From NCBI RefSeq assembly GCF_007754425.1, contig NZ_CP037452.1, forward strand, positions 6,303,164 through 6,367,163: a DNA stretch of 64,000 bases, in the 5' to 3' direction. Made by a program: the position numbers and the translations under genes. Of this stretch, positions 1 to 9,131 are shown in pieces. The stretch is from Gimesia fumaroli (GTDB lineage Bacteria; Planctomycetota; Planctomycetia; Planctomycetales; Planctomycetaceae). Numbering within the stretch: position 1 is the first letter of the stretch; every line of letters starts with the position of its first letter. The notes below the pieces were generated by a model, which searched no databases, was not told where the DNA came from, and worked only from the letters and a program-made list of their open reading frames with translations.

Positions 1-623
1 CGAAATGGCCCGTCATAGTAGATCTGGCTTTCGAGTTTTGACTGGATTGGGCGTTTCTGAGTAATCTTCTGAAGTTGCAGATGCCCGTTACTTCCATTGA
101 TTTGATATGCTAGCGGCAAAGTTCGAGTTAAGTCGTCAATCGCCTGCCAGAAGGATGTCTTTTTAAAATGGATCTGTATTTTCTTGTTTAAAACTTCGTC
201 GGATAACTGGCTGGAATCAAGTTGATTGCCGGTCTGTTCAGAAATGGCATTCAGAATTTGCTTGAGAGTGTGTTTGCCTGTCAGGGTAATCGTAGACGCT
301 TTGAGCGAATCTCTCGCGGCCTGTTGCTCAATTTTCAGACGAATCCGTTTCAGAGCTTCCCGGGCAGAAATGCTGGGAACGAGTTCCGGTGGAGGAAGTA
401 GCGATAATACCGGTTTTCCCAATGCGGCTAACTGGATCTCTGCCTGTTGTCGAACGAGCCGCTGGTTGGAATCCAGTTTTTCAATAAGTTGCGCGATCTG
501 CTGTTTCAGCTGTTCCTGTTCGGACTCTTTTTGTTCGAGCAGAGTGGAATTAGCACTCACTTTTTTGAATGTACAGAGCAGGCAGAGTACAGCAACTCCT
601 GTCAGTAACCAGATACGTAACAC
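1..623 (-). CDS. Membrane-anchored coiled-coil protein with a possible secretin/TonB short N-terminal-like region (3' end cut by window)
   Basis: The minus strand is open from a GTG at 623 to the window edge (about 207 codons, no stop). A TTG four codons upstream is the only other start before an in-frame stop. Residues 3-20 form one hydrophobic segment, a membrane anchor or uncleaved signal. A Glu/Gln/Lys-rich coiled coil follows (about 30-65), then a Pro-rich hinge. The last third has a repeated pattern of the kind 'TLKQILNAISEQTG', which looks like the STN-type beta-alpha modules of secretins and TonB receptors. That family call is inference and the function is unknown. It reads in the same direction as the actin-like/beta-grasp pair further right but is separated from it by a gene on the other strand. 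Codon use matches its neighbours. Confidence 0.72.
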   Translation of the reverse strand, partial: MLRIWLLTGVAVLCLLCTFKKVSANSTLLEQKESEQEQLKQQIAQLIEKLDSNQRLVRQQAEIQLAALGKPVLSLLPPPELVPSISAREALKRIRLKIEQQAARDSLKASTITLTGKHTLKQILNAISEQTGNQLDSSQLSDEVLNKKIQIHFKKTSFWQAIDDLTRTLPLAYQINGSNGHLQLQKITQKRPIQSKLESQIYYDGPF

Positions 624-906
624 GGTAATTCTCAATCTTGATTAAATGATACGATGGCAGCTTCCAGCCATGATCTCGGCTACCATTTATTGTAACCGGT
701 TTGAGCGCGGGAAACACCGGGAGAATCCAGGAATACAATTGTTGTGATGCTTATAACCGCTACGTTCCCTTTGATTCCTGCCGCTTAAATCACTGATTTG
801 TGATCGATACTGATTTCTGGAACCGGCCCCCGGATTGGGGCTTACACTATAGATAGAGAGAATATTAACTGAAACAGAACCTGCAACCTGATTAGAAACT
901 GATGTA

Positions 907-2085
907 ATGTTATCCTGTTTTCGTACTATTCTGGCCGGAGTTCTCGTAGCCGGTCTCTGTTTGATAACGGAGACATCGGCAACAGCCAAGCATCCTTCCC
1001 TGATTGAGATGAAAACCAGAAATGAGGTTTTTGTCGGCAAATCGATTGCGCACAACGACGATATCAGCTGGATGATGGATCAGACTGGTAGACTATCAGA
1101 AGTGCCGCTGAAAAAAGTGACAGCTTATCGGCGAGTCGCATCCGAATTTCAACGCCTGCCGATCAGCAAAATGAAGCAACAATTGCAGGAAGAGTTCGGC
1201 CCGTTATTTGAAGTGATCTCGACCAGGCATTATCTGATTTGTGCGCCGCGCGGAAAGGCGAAAGCCTATGGGGGCGTTTTTGAAGATCTGTACGATTCAT
1301 TCTCGCATTATTTTTCCTTACGAGGCTATCAGGTTAAGGCTCCGGAATTTTTGATGGTTACCATTATATTTCCGGACCGTGATCAATTTTTCGCATACTG
1401 TAAAAAAGATGGCGTGCGTGCCGGAGATGGACTGCTGGGATACTATCACCCGCATACGAATCGAACTGCTTTGTTCGATCAACGTACGGCGACGTCTTCA
1501 GTTGATCAGGATCAAGCCCATAATGAACTCGCATTTTCGCGTGTCTCAAGCACTGGTAAAAATCTGACCGAAGCATTACGAGATACGATGATCCATGAGG
1601 CGACACACCAGGTTGCTTTCAATACCGGTTTACATTCGCGAATTGGAGAGAATCCTCGCTGGGTTGTAGAAGGTCTGGCAACAACGTTTGAGTCGGATGA
1701 GTTGCGTGCCCATACCGGGGGACGTGCCAGGTCCGTCTCGCGAATCAATCGAACGCGACTTTTGTGGTTTCATCATTATGCACAGAAACGTCGTGGAAAA
1801 GAGTCGCTACAGGCATTTATTCGGGACGACCGACAGTTCCATTCTGCGACTTTAGACGCGTATGCCGAGGCGTGGGCGCTGACGTTTTTTCTGGTAGAAA
1901 CACAACCGGCACGTTATGCCCGTTATCTGAAAAAGATTTCCGCCCGCGATCCGCTTAAAGAATACTCGGCGGATGCGCGAGAGCAGGATTTTAAAGATGC
2001 CTTCAAAACCAATATCCGGACAATGGAAGTGGATTATTTACACTTCATGAATCAGTTAACACAGGATCTGGTTCAACATAATTAG
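907..2085 (+). CDS. DUF1570-type secreted zinc metallopeptidase-like protein
   Basis: A 392-residue protein with a cleavable signal peptide (hydrophobic residues about 8-20, cleavage near the TSATA segment). A HEATH zinc motif lies at residues 230-234, with a following Glu at 255 in a VVEGLATTFE segment. This spacing is that of gluzincin peptidases and of the DUF1570 family common in planctomycetes. Known for the family: two His and the downstream Glu bind zinc and the motif Glu is catalytic. A role in envelope or extracellular protein turnover is inference. The ATG has no strong Shine-Dalgarno. The stop codon overlaps the convergent actin-like gene by 4 bases, so the 3' ends share sequence. 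Substrate is unknown. Confidence 0.8.
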   Translation: MLSCFRTILAGVLVAGLCLITETSATAKHPSLIEMKTRNEVFVGKSIAHNDDISWMMDQTGRLSEVPLKKVTAYRRVASEFQRLPISKMKQQLQEEFGPLFEVISTRHYLICAPRGKAKAYGGVFEDLYDSFSHYFSLRGYQVKAPEFLMVTIIFPDRDQFFAYCKKDGVRAGDGLLGYYHPHTNRTALFDQRTATSSVDQDQAHNELAFSRVSSTGKNLTEALRDTMIHEATHQVAFNTGLHSRIGENPRWVVEGLATTFESDELRAHTGGRARSVSRINRTRLLWFHHYAQKRRGKESLQAFIRDDRQFHSATLDAYAEAWALTFFLVETQPARYARYLKKISARDPLKEYSADAREQDFKDAFKTNIRTMEVDYLHFMNQLTQDLVQHN

Positions 2086-3104
2086 GCTGCCCGACTGAGC
2101 GTTTCTTCTTCCATCGCAGCCATTACCAGGGCACCACGGGTGATACTGAAATGTTCGTCCTGAATCAGCGTGACCTGCCCGGTATCGAATCGAATCTTTC
2201 GGTTGGAGAGATTCTGTGCGAGCAATTCATCAAAACCGTCAATGTGTGACAGTTCGCCCATGTAGACCACCGGAAGTATTTCCAGTGTTTCAATATAATT
2301 CTGCATGGAATCCAGTTGGGATGCGAATTGGTCTAACAGACTGTCGAATAGCGATTCGTACCAGTTTGTCAGTAGAGAATGATTCGACAAGTAAGGGCTG
2401 AGGTTGATCTCAGGATTGAGTCGTTTGGTTCTGGCTTTTTCAGAATCGGGAACGGTTTCCCCTGCTGAATCTGTTTTGAAGAATTTGAATGCATACGCCA
2501 ATTGCTCGTCAAGCCACTCACTGCCATAAGGGGCAGAATGTCGCACGACGACGCGAGACTGGTGAATCAGGCCGATTTCGGAATGTGAATGCCCGAGGTA
2601 AACGACATACCCTGAATAGTGTAAGCTGGCTGGCAGCGCTGCTAAACCGGCAGATTGTGTGATCGTCGTTGCAAAGGGAGTGAAGCCTTGCAAAGCAATT
2701 AACTGTGAGACCAGTTTGCTGAGTGGTGCTGCAGGATCCGTTCCCGGAGTGATAAACGAACAATATTCGCCGGTTCTCCGCGCTTTGGGAAGGACTGACT
2801 GAATCAGCGTTGAGAGCAATTGCCGATTCACTGGATCATTTAAAACCAGTTCCCCGTTTGTGAAAAGCGGATAGAGAGGCGAATGTGAAAAGCGGGCGAT
2901 TTGACCTGCATTTTCTCCCGGAATGATCAATGTGCCTTCAGAAAAGAGAAACGGGACTGCGATCTTCTGCAGTAACTGGCGGTTCTCGAGTGTATCCTCC
3001 ATCACAGTATACGCTGTCTCAATCGAGCGGCGCGTTAATTTGTGGTTTGCGTCGTTTTGCAAAACTCTCAGGCAGGTTGAGCCTATGTATAATGAACTAC
3101 TCAT
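2082..3104 (-). CDS. Degenerate actin/Hsp70-fold (MreB/PilM-like) protein
   Basis: A 340-residue soluble protein. Its spacing of conserved blocks follows the actin/Hsp70/MreB superfamily: a beta-turn IGST at residues 7-10 (phosphate-1 position), QSAGLAAL at 150-157 (connect-1), YLGHSHSEIG at 169-178 (phosphate-2), VYMGELSHIDGF at 280-291 (adenosine loop) and RGALVMA at 323-329 (connect-2). The acidic residues normally found in both phosphate loops are replaced, so ATP hydrolysis may be lost. Its start overlaps the stop of the upstream gene (ATGA at 3101-3104), indicating translational coupling. A cytoplasmic actin-like partner of the upstream membrane protein, comparable in logic to PilM, is inference. 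I cannot name a characterised orthologue. Confidence 0.6.
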   Translation of the reverse strand: MSSSLYIGSTCLRVLQNDANHKLTRRSIETAYTVMEDTLENRQLLQKIAVPFLFSEGTLIIPGENAGQIARFSHSPLYPLFTNGELVLNDPVNRQLLSTLIQSVLPKARRTGEYCSFITPGTDPAAPLSKLVSQLIALQGFTPFATTITQSAGLAALPASLHYSGYVVYLGHSHSEIGLIHQSRVVVRHSAPYGSEWLDEQLAYAFKFFKTDSAGETVPDSEKARTKRLNPEINLSPYLSNHSLLTNWYESLFDSLLDQFASQLDSMQNYIETLEILPVVYMGELSHIDGFDELLAQNLSNRKIRFDTGQVTLIQDEHFSITRGALVMAAMEEETLSRAA

Positions 3105-4900
3105 TTCGGCATGACTCCCTGCATTGCCTGCAGAACCCGATCCAGGATTCCAGAGTTTTGATTTGCTTCCGCAGCCGCTGACTGCGTCTGGTTTGATGCA
3201 GAGCTGTGAGCTGATTTTGCGGGAGTCACTTTTTCGTCAGCTGGTTGGGTTGTTTTGGGATGGGATCGGTCAAAGCGAAACGCAGGTGCTTTCAATGTTT
3301 TTTCCGTCTTGCGCGTTTCTGGAGCTTCAGAAACTGAGTTCGTCATATCCTGTTTTTCGGAATCCACCGGCTCAGGTTTGATTTGCTTTGTGAAGTGAGG
3401 ACCTTTGAGGGTTTCTTCCTTTTGATCGATCCGGGCAGATCTGGTCTGGTGTCGCCCATAAATGAATGTCTGCGTTGGAATTTGTGGCGTCTCTTCGATG
3501 ACGGGGATGTCATTCTCCAGGATTTGTTCCAGAAGCGATTTTTTCGGCAGAGGAGGTAAGGAATCCCAGTTGGTAATAATCGTTGCCGGTTCTGAATCTG
3601 CTGTTTCTGTAGGCACAGAGTGAGGCTTCAATTGACGGGGAGCCCGGTTTGCTCTTTTCTGCAGATATTTCCAGATTCCGCCAGCAAAAACAGCCATGAG
3701 TAAGTACGAGAGCCATTGCGGCCAGGAAGACTCGGCCGTTTCTTCGAAATCCTCGAATTTCGGCAGATCATCATCACTCAGAACCTGAATCGAATCTACT
3801 GGAGGCGCGGGCGCGACAGTCAGGTTCAGATCGGGAACTGTTGAAGAATTTGCGTTTTGTGGTTTGGTTAACTCATCACCTGAATTGGCAGCGTTTTTTT
3901 CAGCCTGGGACAGATTCGGCTTGGGAACCAGGGTCAAGCTGGCGGCTGTCTGCTGCAGAACGGGCCCGTTGAGTTGCAGTTCGCTATTTTTATTTTTCGA
4001 GGGCGTTGTTTCTAAAGGTTGAGGAATGTCTTCAGGGTGACTGACGCCGTGCTGGATTTGTAGTGCCTCTTCTGTGACAGAATTGGCTTGTCGGAATGGA
4101 GAACTTCCCGCTGAGACCGCGGCCGGCCTGCTGATTACTTTTGGTACATCCGAAATCAGAGGGTGTGACGGCTGTAACCGTCGTGGTCCGGGCAAGGAGC
4201 GAGGAACCATTGTGAGATCAAGGCCACTGGAATGTCCCAGAACAAGCACCGTGCCGGAGGCTAGTTTTGACGTCAGTTTTTTTGTTTTGAAATCTGTGTT
4301 GTTGTGAATTCGTTTGGGAGGAATGACTTTGATCGCTTGTGCCATTTGCGGATACAGCTCAAGGGGTTGTCTCAGACAGCGTAAGATGCCTGCCAGATCT
4401 GCAATCTCGTGAGGCACTCCAAAGACCACAGGACGGTCAATTAAATTGAGTATCGCGATCTGTGTCAGTTGAGGTGATGTCTGTTGTTGAATTCCCTGGC
4501 TTCCAGTCCTGTTTTGATCAGATGAGACATCGATTACATTCGCTGACGACTTCAATCCAATCAGAACGTCGCCGTGCATCAGGGGGAAATCGGTGTTGGG
4601 AGAATAAAACAAGTCCTGGCTGATGCGTCCGCCTCTGATGATGCGAATGATGCCCGAAGCCTGGGGAGTCATACCCCCTGATTGTGAAATCACCTTGTTC
4701 AGATCAAGATCCTGATTAGAGACTTCATAGGCGGCACAATGGTGGAATTCACCCAGGAGTCCAACAACGGAGGTCTGACGTTGCTGATTCTGAGGGGGGC
4801 CAATCTCGCGATAGATTGTTTGCGCACCGGCAGCATTGAATGATCCTGCCAATAGGAACATTACCAATAACCTGAAATTGACCAAGCGCCAGCAGAACAT
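3101..4900 (-). CDS. Envelope protein with SLBB/beta-grasp-like N-terminal region, central transmembrane segment and Pro/Ser/Glu-rich linker
   Basis: I place the start at the ATG ending at 4900. It has an AAGGAAGG Shine-Dalgarno about six bases upstream and begins a clear signal peptide (26 residues ending AAGA). Upstream in-frame codons give an unlikely longer form. The mature N-terminal region (about 40-130) has a 'LNKVISQSGGMTPQASG...RGG' pattern like the soluble-ligand-binding beta-grasp of polysaccharide export proteins; this is a resemblance, not a firm assignment. A second folded block follows, then a long Pro/Ser/Gln linker, one transmembrane helix near 395-412 and a charged, probably disordered tail of about 180 residues. 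The tail would lie on the same side as the coupled actin-fold protein. Function is unknown. Confidence 0.7.
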   Translation of the reverse strand: MFCWRLVNFRLLVMFLLAGSFNAAGAQTIYREIGPPQNQQRQTSVVGLLGEFHHCAAYEVSNQDLDLNKVISQSGGMTPQASGIIRIIRGGRISQDLFYSPNTDFPLMHGDVLIGLKSSANVIDVSSDQNRTGSQGIQQQTSPQLTQIAILNLIDRPVVFGVPHEIADLAGILRCLRQPLELYPQMAQAIKVIPPKRIHNNTDFKTKKLTSKLASGTVLVLGHSSGLDLTMVPRSLPGPRRLQPSHPLISDVPKVISRPAAVSAGSSPFRQANSVTEEALQIQHGVSHPEDIPQPLETTPSKNKNSELQLNGPVLQQTAASLTLVPKPNLSQAEKNAANSGDELTKPQNANSSTVPDLNLTVAPAPPVDSIQVLSDDDLPKFEDFEETAESSWPQWLSYLLMAVFAGGIWKYLQKRANRAPRQLKPHSVPTETADSEPATIITNWDSLPPLPKKSLLEQILENDIPVIEETPQIPTQTFIYGRHQTRSARIDQKEETLKGPHFTKQIKPEPVDSEKQDMTNSVSEAPETRKTEKTLKAPAFRFDRSHPKTTQPADEKVTPAKSAHSSASNQTQSAAAEANQNSGILDRVLQAMQGVMPK

Positions 4901-5370
4901 CCGGCCTTCCTTATGACAATAAGACAGTAAAAGGAGAGGAGCGAGAGGAAACCGTACAATCATTAAAATCGGCACAATCCGAGTATCAGCATTACTCAAA
5001 GTATCGGTTTTCGTGGAAAAGCCGGGAATCAATGGGCCTGAAATAAACAGTGGTAAGTGTTTATATGTCAGAGAGTTGCCGTCATCCTTAAGTAGGGGAG
5101 GGAAGTGTAGGCTATCTTAAAATGAGATTAATTTCGTATGGGGTATTGATTCCAACTATTTTGTGATGTTGCTAGGATAAACAAAGCTTGCAAGCGGTGA
5201 TGGGAGGTCTCTAAACGATGGTTACGTTTCGCGTGATCCATGTAATCTCTTAGCCTGTATCCGGGTTGATGGTAGCGTCATTCAGGTCATGGTGGCCTGG
5301 TATCATAAGTGCTGAAACACGCTATGGTTAACTAGGACGTATTTCAGGCTGTGTAAGAGTTGCTCATTTG
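4901..5370. other. Intergenic region before the DtxR-type regulator
   Basis: About 470 bases between divergent genes. It holds the promoter regions of both but no convincing ORF. The only symmetry I noticed is a perfect 10-base palindrome (GCTTGCAAGC) at 5186-5195, about 175 bases upstream of the regulator. It does not look like a consensus DtxR/MntR box, and I assign no function. Confidence 0.4.
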
Positions 5371-6060
5371 ATGAAACAGGATGTATTTGTGAACGTAACG
5401 AGTTTAACCGTCGAGAATTATTTGAAGGCGATTTTGCAAATCAGCCTGCAGTCTGACTCAGAATGGATTAGTACCGGCGAACTAGCCAAATACATGAATG
5501 TGGCGCCGGGAACGGTGACCAGTATGCTTAAAACTCTAAAGCAGTCCAAGCTGGTGGAATACCGTCCCTATGAAGGAGCCTGTCTGACCGAGAGTGGCAA
5601 GCAATCGGCAATTCGGGTATTGAGACGACACCGGTTAATTGAACTGTTTCTGTTTCAGACGTTAAAACTGACCTGGGATCAGATTCATGCGGAAGCAGAA
5701 AATATGGAGCATGCGGTAAGTGATTTCCTTGTCGATCATATTGACGAGTATCTTGGTTTTCCTGAGACCGATCCTCATGGAGATCCAATTCCCTCAATCG
5801 ATGGTCAGATGCGGCGGGCCTATCCGAACCTGACGACTCTGGCAGCTTGCCAGCCGGGGACACACGTCAAAATTGTCCAGGTAACCGATCAGGAAACTGA
5901 ATTCCTGCGTTTTCTATCCCGCTCCGGTTTACAAATCGGTTCTGAAGGAACCGTCCAAGAAAAGAATGTCGAGGCAGGAATTGTCGTCTCTGAGTGGAAC
6001 GGACAAGTGATCTCGATGGGAATTCATGTCGCCGAGAATGTGAAAGTCGTTCCGTTGTAG
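5371..6060 (+). CDS. DtxR/MntR-family metal-dependent transcriptional regulator
   Basis: About 229 residues, the usual length for the long DtxR form. An N-terminal winged helix (about 10-70) contains 'TGELAKYMNVAPGTVTSMLKTL'-type helices. The dimerisation/metal domain carries the family signature GFPETDPHGDPIPS (about residues 130-143). A C-terminal FeoA/SH3-like domain follows (about 155-229). Such proteins bind Fe2+ or Mn2+ and repress metal-uptake genes; which metal applies here cannot be read from the sequence. A TTG sits one codon before the ATG; I prefer the ATG. The next gene (purB) is on the same strand but functionally unrelated, and no metal transporter is adjacent. Confidence 0.88.
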   Translation: MKQDVFVNVTSLTVENYLKAILQISLQSDSEWISTGELAKYMNVAPGTVTSMLKTLKQSKLVEYRPYEGACLTESGKQSAIRVLRRHRLIELFLFQTLKLTWDQIHAEAENMEHAVSDFLVDHIDEYLGFPETDPHGDPIPSIDGQMRRAYPNLTTLAACQPGTHVKIVQVTDQETEFLRFLSRSGLQIGSEGTVQEKNVEAGIVVSEWNGQVISMGIHVAENVKVVPL

Positions 6061-6129
6061 GAACCTGACTGTATCTCATACTTCGTGAAAAATAAGCGAA
6101 TGGAACCAGGGTGGGCTTCAAGGTTCGCC

Positions 6130-7581
6130 GTGCAGAAGAAAGAGAAGAAATTGAGTCATCTTACTTATGAAAATCCGTTGATTAGTCGTTATGCATCACA
6201 AGAGATGAGCCAGATCTGGTCGGCTCAAAAAAAACATTCGACCTGGCGCCGGCTCTGGGTCGCACTGGCGGAATCACAGCACGAGATGGGCCTGCCTGTC
6301 ACGGCTGAGCAGGTTGAATCATTGAGAGCTGCCGTTGATGATATTGATTTTGATCTGGCTGCCAAATATGAAAAGGAACTCCGCCATGATGTCATGGCAC
6401 ACGCGCACACTTATGGTGAACGTTGTCCTGACGCCAAAGCAATCATCCACCTGGGAGCCACCAGCTGTTTTGTGACGGATAACAGCGAACTGATTATGAT
6501 CCGCGAAAGCCTGGAACGCGTTCGGACGCGACTTGTATCGGTGATCGATCATCTGGCGAAGTTTGCAAAAGAATATCGTGATTTACCCTGTCTGGGATTC
6601 ACACACTTGCAGCCAGCACAACCAACGACCGTCGGAAAGCGAGCGACGCTCTGGTGCTATGATCTGATTCTGGATCTCGAAGAAATCGAGTATCGGATTG
6701 AAACGCTCCGTTTTCGGGGCGTGAAAGGAACAACGGGGACCCAGGCGACGTTCCTGCAGCTCTTCAAAGGTGATCATGCGAAAGTTGATGAACTGGATCG
6801 CCGGGTCACGGAAAAAATGGGCTTCAAAGACCGATATGCGGTCACGGGGCAGACTTATTCTCGCAAAGTTGATGCGCAGGTACTTAGTTCTCTGAGTGGC
6901 ATTGGTCAGTCGGCCCATAAAGCAGGAAATGACATTCGGATCTTGCAGAACCGAAAAGAGCTGGAAGAGCCGTTCGAGAAAAATCAAATCGGTTCTTCTG
7001 CGATGGCCTACAAACGGAATCCCATGCGGTCCGAGCGGATGTGCTCCTTAGCACGGTTTGCGATCAGCCTGACCGCGAATGCGGAAGATACCGCGGCGAC
7101 GCAGTGGATGGAACGGACTCTGGATGATAGCGCCAACCGGCGTCTGTCGTTGCCTCAGTCGTTTCTGGCCATCGATGCGACTTTGATTTTATATCGAAAT
7201 ATTGTGGACGGGATGGTCGTTTATCCTAAGGTGATTGAGAAACATTTGAACGAAGAACTCCCCTTCATGGCGACTGAAGAATTTCTGATGGCGGGTGTGG
7301 AAGCGGGTGGTGACCGCCAGGATTTGCACGAACAGATTCGCGTGCATAGCCAGGCTGCCGGTGCGGAAGTGAAAGTGCATGGCGGGAAAAACGATCTGAT
7401 TGAACGCTTGCAAAAAGACCCCGCTTTTGCCGGCTGTGATTTAACCAGCGCCCTGGACGCCCGAAAATATATCGGTCGCGCTCCCGAACAGGTGGATGCG
7501 TTTATCGCGGACATCATTGAGCCCGTCAGGCAACGTTATCAGAATGACCTGGCACAAGGGACAGAAGATCTGAAGGTCTAA
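6130..7581 (+). CDS. purB: Adenylosuccinate lyase
   Basis: Cleaves SAICAR to AICAR and adenylosuccinate to AMP in purine synthesis, as a cytosolic homotetramer. The superfamily signature appears as [11 protein letters not shown] at about residue 288, with TSCFVTDN and [10 protein letters not shown] blocks upstream that carry the substrate-binding His and Thr residues. The C-terminal region has the usual ADSL_C helical layout. Starts are ambiguous: GTG at 6085, GTG at 6130 (AAGG six bases upstream) and TTG at 6151 are in frame. Homologous PurB proteins begin close to the ISRY segment, so 6130 or 6151 is more likely than 6085. A strong stem-loop follows the stop. Confidence 0.95.
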   Translation: MQKKEKKLSHLTYENPLISRYASQEMSQIWSAQKKHSTWRRLWVALAESQHEMGLPVTAEQVESLRAAVDDIDFDLAAKYEKELRHDVMAHAHTYGERCPDAKAIIHLGATSCFVTDNSELIMIRESLERVRTRLVSVIDHLAKFAKEYRDLPCLGFTHLQPAQPTTVGKRATLWCYDLILDLEEIEYRIETLRFRGVKGTTGTQATFLQLFKGDHAKVDELDRRVTEKMGFKDRYAVTGQTYSRKVDAQVLSSLSGIGQSAHKAGNDIRILQNRKELEEPFEKNQIGSSAMAYKRNPMRSERMCSLARFAISLTANAEDTAATQWMERTLDDSANRRLSLPQSFLAIDATLILYRNIVDGMVVYPKVIEKHLNEELPFMATEEFLMAGVEAGGDRQDLHEQIRVHSQAAGAEVKVHGGKNDLIERLQKDPAFAGCDLTSALDARKYIGRAPEQVDAFIADIIEPVRQRYQNDLAQGTEDLKV

Positions 7582-7620
7582 CTGTTGCTTGAAGCTGGCA
7601 ATTATCATATTCCCCCAATG

Positions 7621-7656
7621 GAAACGCCCCGATGGTCAAGACCACCGAGGCGTTTC
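7621..7656. terminator. Stem-loop between convergent purB and DUF1501 gene
   Basis: Eight-base arms GAAACGCC (7621-7628) and GGCGTTTC (7649-7656) enclose a second perfect pair TGGT/ACCA around a CAAG loop, separated by a small internal loop. It lies 40 bases after purB and 22 bases after the end of the convergent gene, so it could stop transcription from both sides. There is no long T-run on either strand, so efficiency is uncertain. Confidence 0.55.
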
Positions 7657-7678
7657 ACAGGGACTATATAGTGCCATG

Positions 7679-9127
7679 CTACGTAAGAATATTTTTGATA
7701 ACGTGTGCTTCTTCGACGCCCGTGAGCTTGGTATCCAGACCCTGAAATTCCACACTGAATCGTTGATGATTGATTCCGAGCAAATGTAACATTGTTGCAT
7801 GTAGATCACGAATGTGGACAATATTTTCTACGGAATTATAGCCTAATTCATCCGTTGCACCATGGGTAATCCCGCCTTTTATCCCTCCCCCGGCCATCCA
7901 CATGGAAAACCCTTTAATGTGGTGATCGCGGCCTGCGCCTCCTTTGCCCTGGAACATGGGAGTCCTGCCAAATTCCCCTCCCCAGATCACGAGGGTTTCA
8001 TCGAGCATACCACGTTGTTTGAGATCATTGATGAGAGCCCAGGTTGGTTTATCGGTTAAGCCGCAGCAGGTATTCATATAGCGAACCAGACCGCCGTGAT
8101 GATCCCAGCCGCGGTGATAGAGATGAATAAAGCGAGAGCCACGCTCGGCCAGACGTCTGGCCAGCAGGCAGTTGGTGGCGTAGGTTCCCGAGCCTGATTC
8201 CGCGCCGTACATTTCCAACGTCTGCTTTGATTCGCTGGACAGGTCCATCAGTTCGGGAACAGAGGTTTGCATTTTGAACGCCATTTCGTAAGCAGCGATG
8301 CGAGTTTCAATTTCGGGATTGTCCACGCGTTGATTGCGAAAGCGGTCGAGTGTCTGAACGGTTTCGATTAATTCTTTCTGCTGACGGGCACTGACGCCGG
8401 CAGGGTTCTTCAGATAGTTGACCGGGTCGCCGGTCGAATTGAACTGCACTCCCTGATAGCGACTTGGGAGGAACCCGGTGCCCCACTGACGCGAAGCGAT
8501 CGGCTGCGGATTTCGTCCGCCGACACTGGTGAGTACGACGAAGCCCGGCAGTTCTTCTGTTTCGCTGCCCAGTCCGTAAGTGAGCCAAGAGCCCATCGAG
8601 GGCCGCCCACTGATGGCAGTTCCCGTATTGAGAAAGGTGTGTGCGGGGTCATGGTTGATCTGCTCGGTGACCATCGAACGAATAATGCAGATATCGTCTG
8701 CAATTTTTGCTGTCCAGGGAAGGAAGTCACTGATCTCCTGTCCGTTTTTTCCGTACTTACGAAATTTGGTTAAAGGCCCCTGGCATTTCAGTTCTTTGCC
8801 TTGCAGCTGGGCAATGGGTTGACCTTTGGTGTAGCTCTCTGGAAATGGTTTTCCATCCATCTCGGCTAACTTAGGTTTATAGTCAAACGTTTCCAGGTGT
8901 GTGGGACCTCCGGCCATACACAGAAAAATCACCCGCTTGGCTTTTGGTGCAAAGTGCGGTAATCCGGGCAGTCCGCCGACCAGTGACGGCTTCGATGGTG
9001 ATTTAGCTGAAGCGGTTGATTCAGCGGATAATAGTGAACTGAGTGCCGCCGCTCCCAGACCGACACCGGAATTTGCCAGGAATGTGCGACGGTTCAAACT
9101 GGTTTGTATCTGATCGAGATTCATCAT
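7679..9127 (-). CDS. DUF1501 Tat-exported protein (sulfatase/alkaline-phosphatase-like fold)
   Basis: A 482-residue member of the DUF1501 family, abundant in planctomycetes. The N-terminus has a twin-arginine motif (NRRTFLANSG) and a hydrophobic stretch, implying folded export. The body has the family's sulfatase-like landmarks: MAGGPTHLETFDYKP near the start, a WGGEFGRTPM block, and a GRDHH motif near the C-terminus. These residues resemble the metal-binding set of the alkaline phosphatase superfamily. It sits directly downstream of a PSD1 cytochrome gene with a 4-base gap, the standard pairing in this phylum. Metabolic substrate is unknown; a link to degradation of complex carbohydrates is a family-level hypothesis. 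ATG ATG begins the protein; either may be used. Confidence 0.92.
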   Translation of the reverse strand: MMNLDQIQTSLNRRTFLANSGVGLGAAALSSLLSAESTASAKSPSKPSLVGGLPGLPHFAPKAKRVIFLCMAGGPTHLETFDYKPKLAEMDGKPFPESYTKGQPIAQLQGKELKCQGPLTKFRKYGKNGQEISDFLPWTAKIADDICIIRSMVTEQINHDPAHTFLNTGTAISGRPSMGSWLTYGLGSETEELPGFVVLTSVGGRNPQPIASRQWGTGFLPSRYQGVQFNSTGDPVNYLKNPAGVSARQQKELIETVQTLDRFRNQRVDNPEIETRIAAYEMAFKMQTSVPELMDLSSESKQTLEMYGAESGSGTYATNCLLARRLAERGSRFIHLYHRGWDHHGGLVRYMNTCCGLTDKPTWALINDLKQRGMLDETLVIWGGEFGRTPMFQGKGGAGRDHHIKGFSMWMAGGGIKGGITHGATDELGYNSVENIVHIRDLHATMLHLLGINHQRFSVEFQGLDTKLTGVEEAHVIKNILT

Positions 9128-9131
9128 TCTG

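Noticed and set aside
550..558. CIRCE half-site TTAGCACTC
   Set aside because: Only one arm is present and it lies inside a coding region far from any heat-shock gene.
5186..5195. DtxR/MntR autoregulatory box upstream of the regulator
   Set aside because: GCTTGCAAGC is palindromic but does not match known DtxR or MntR operator patterns and is short enough to occur by chance.
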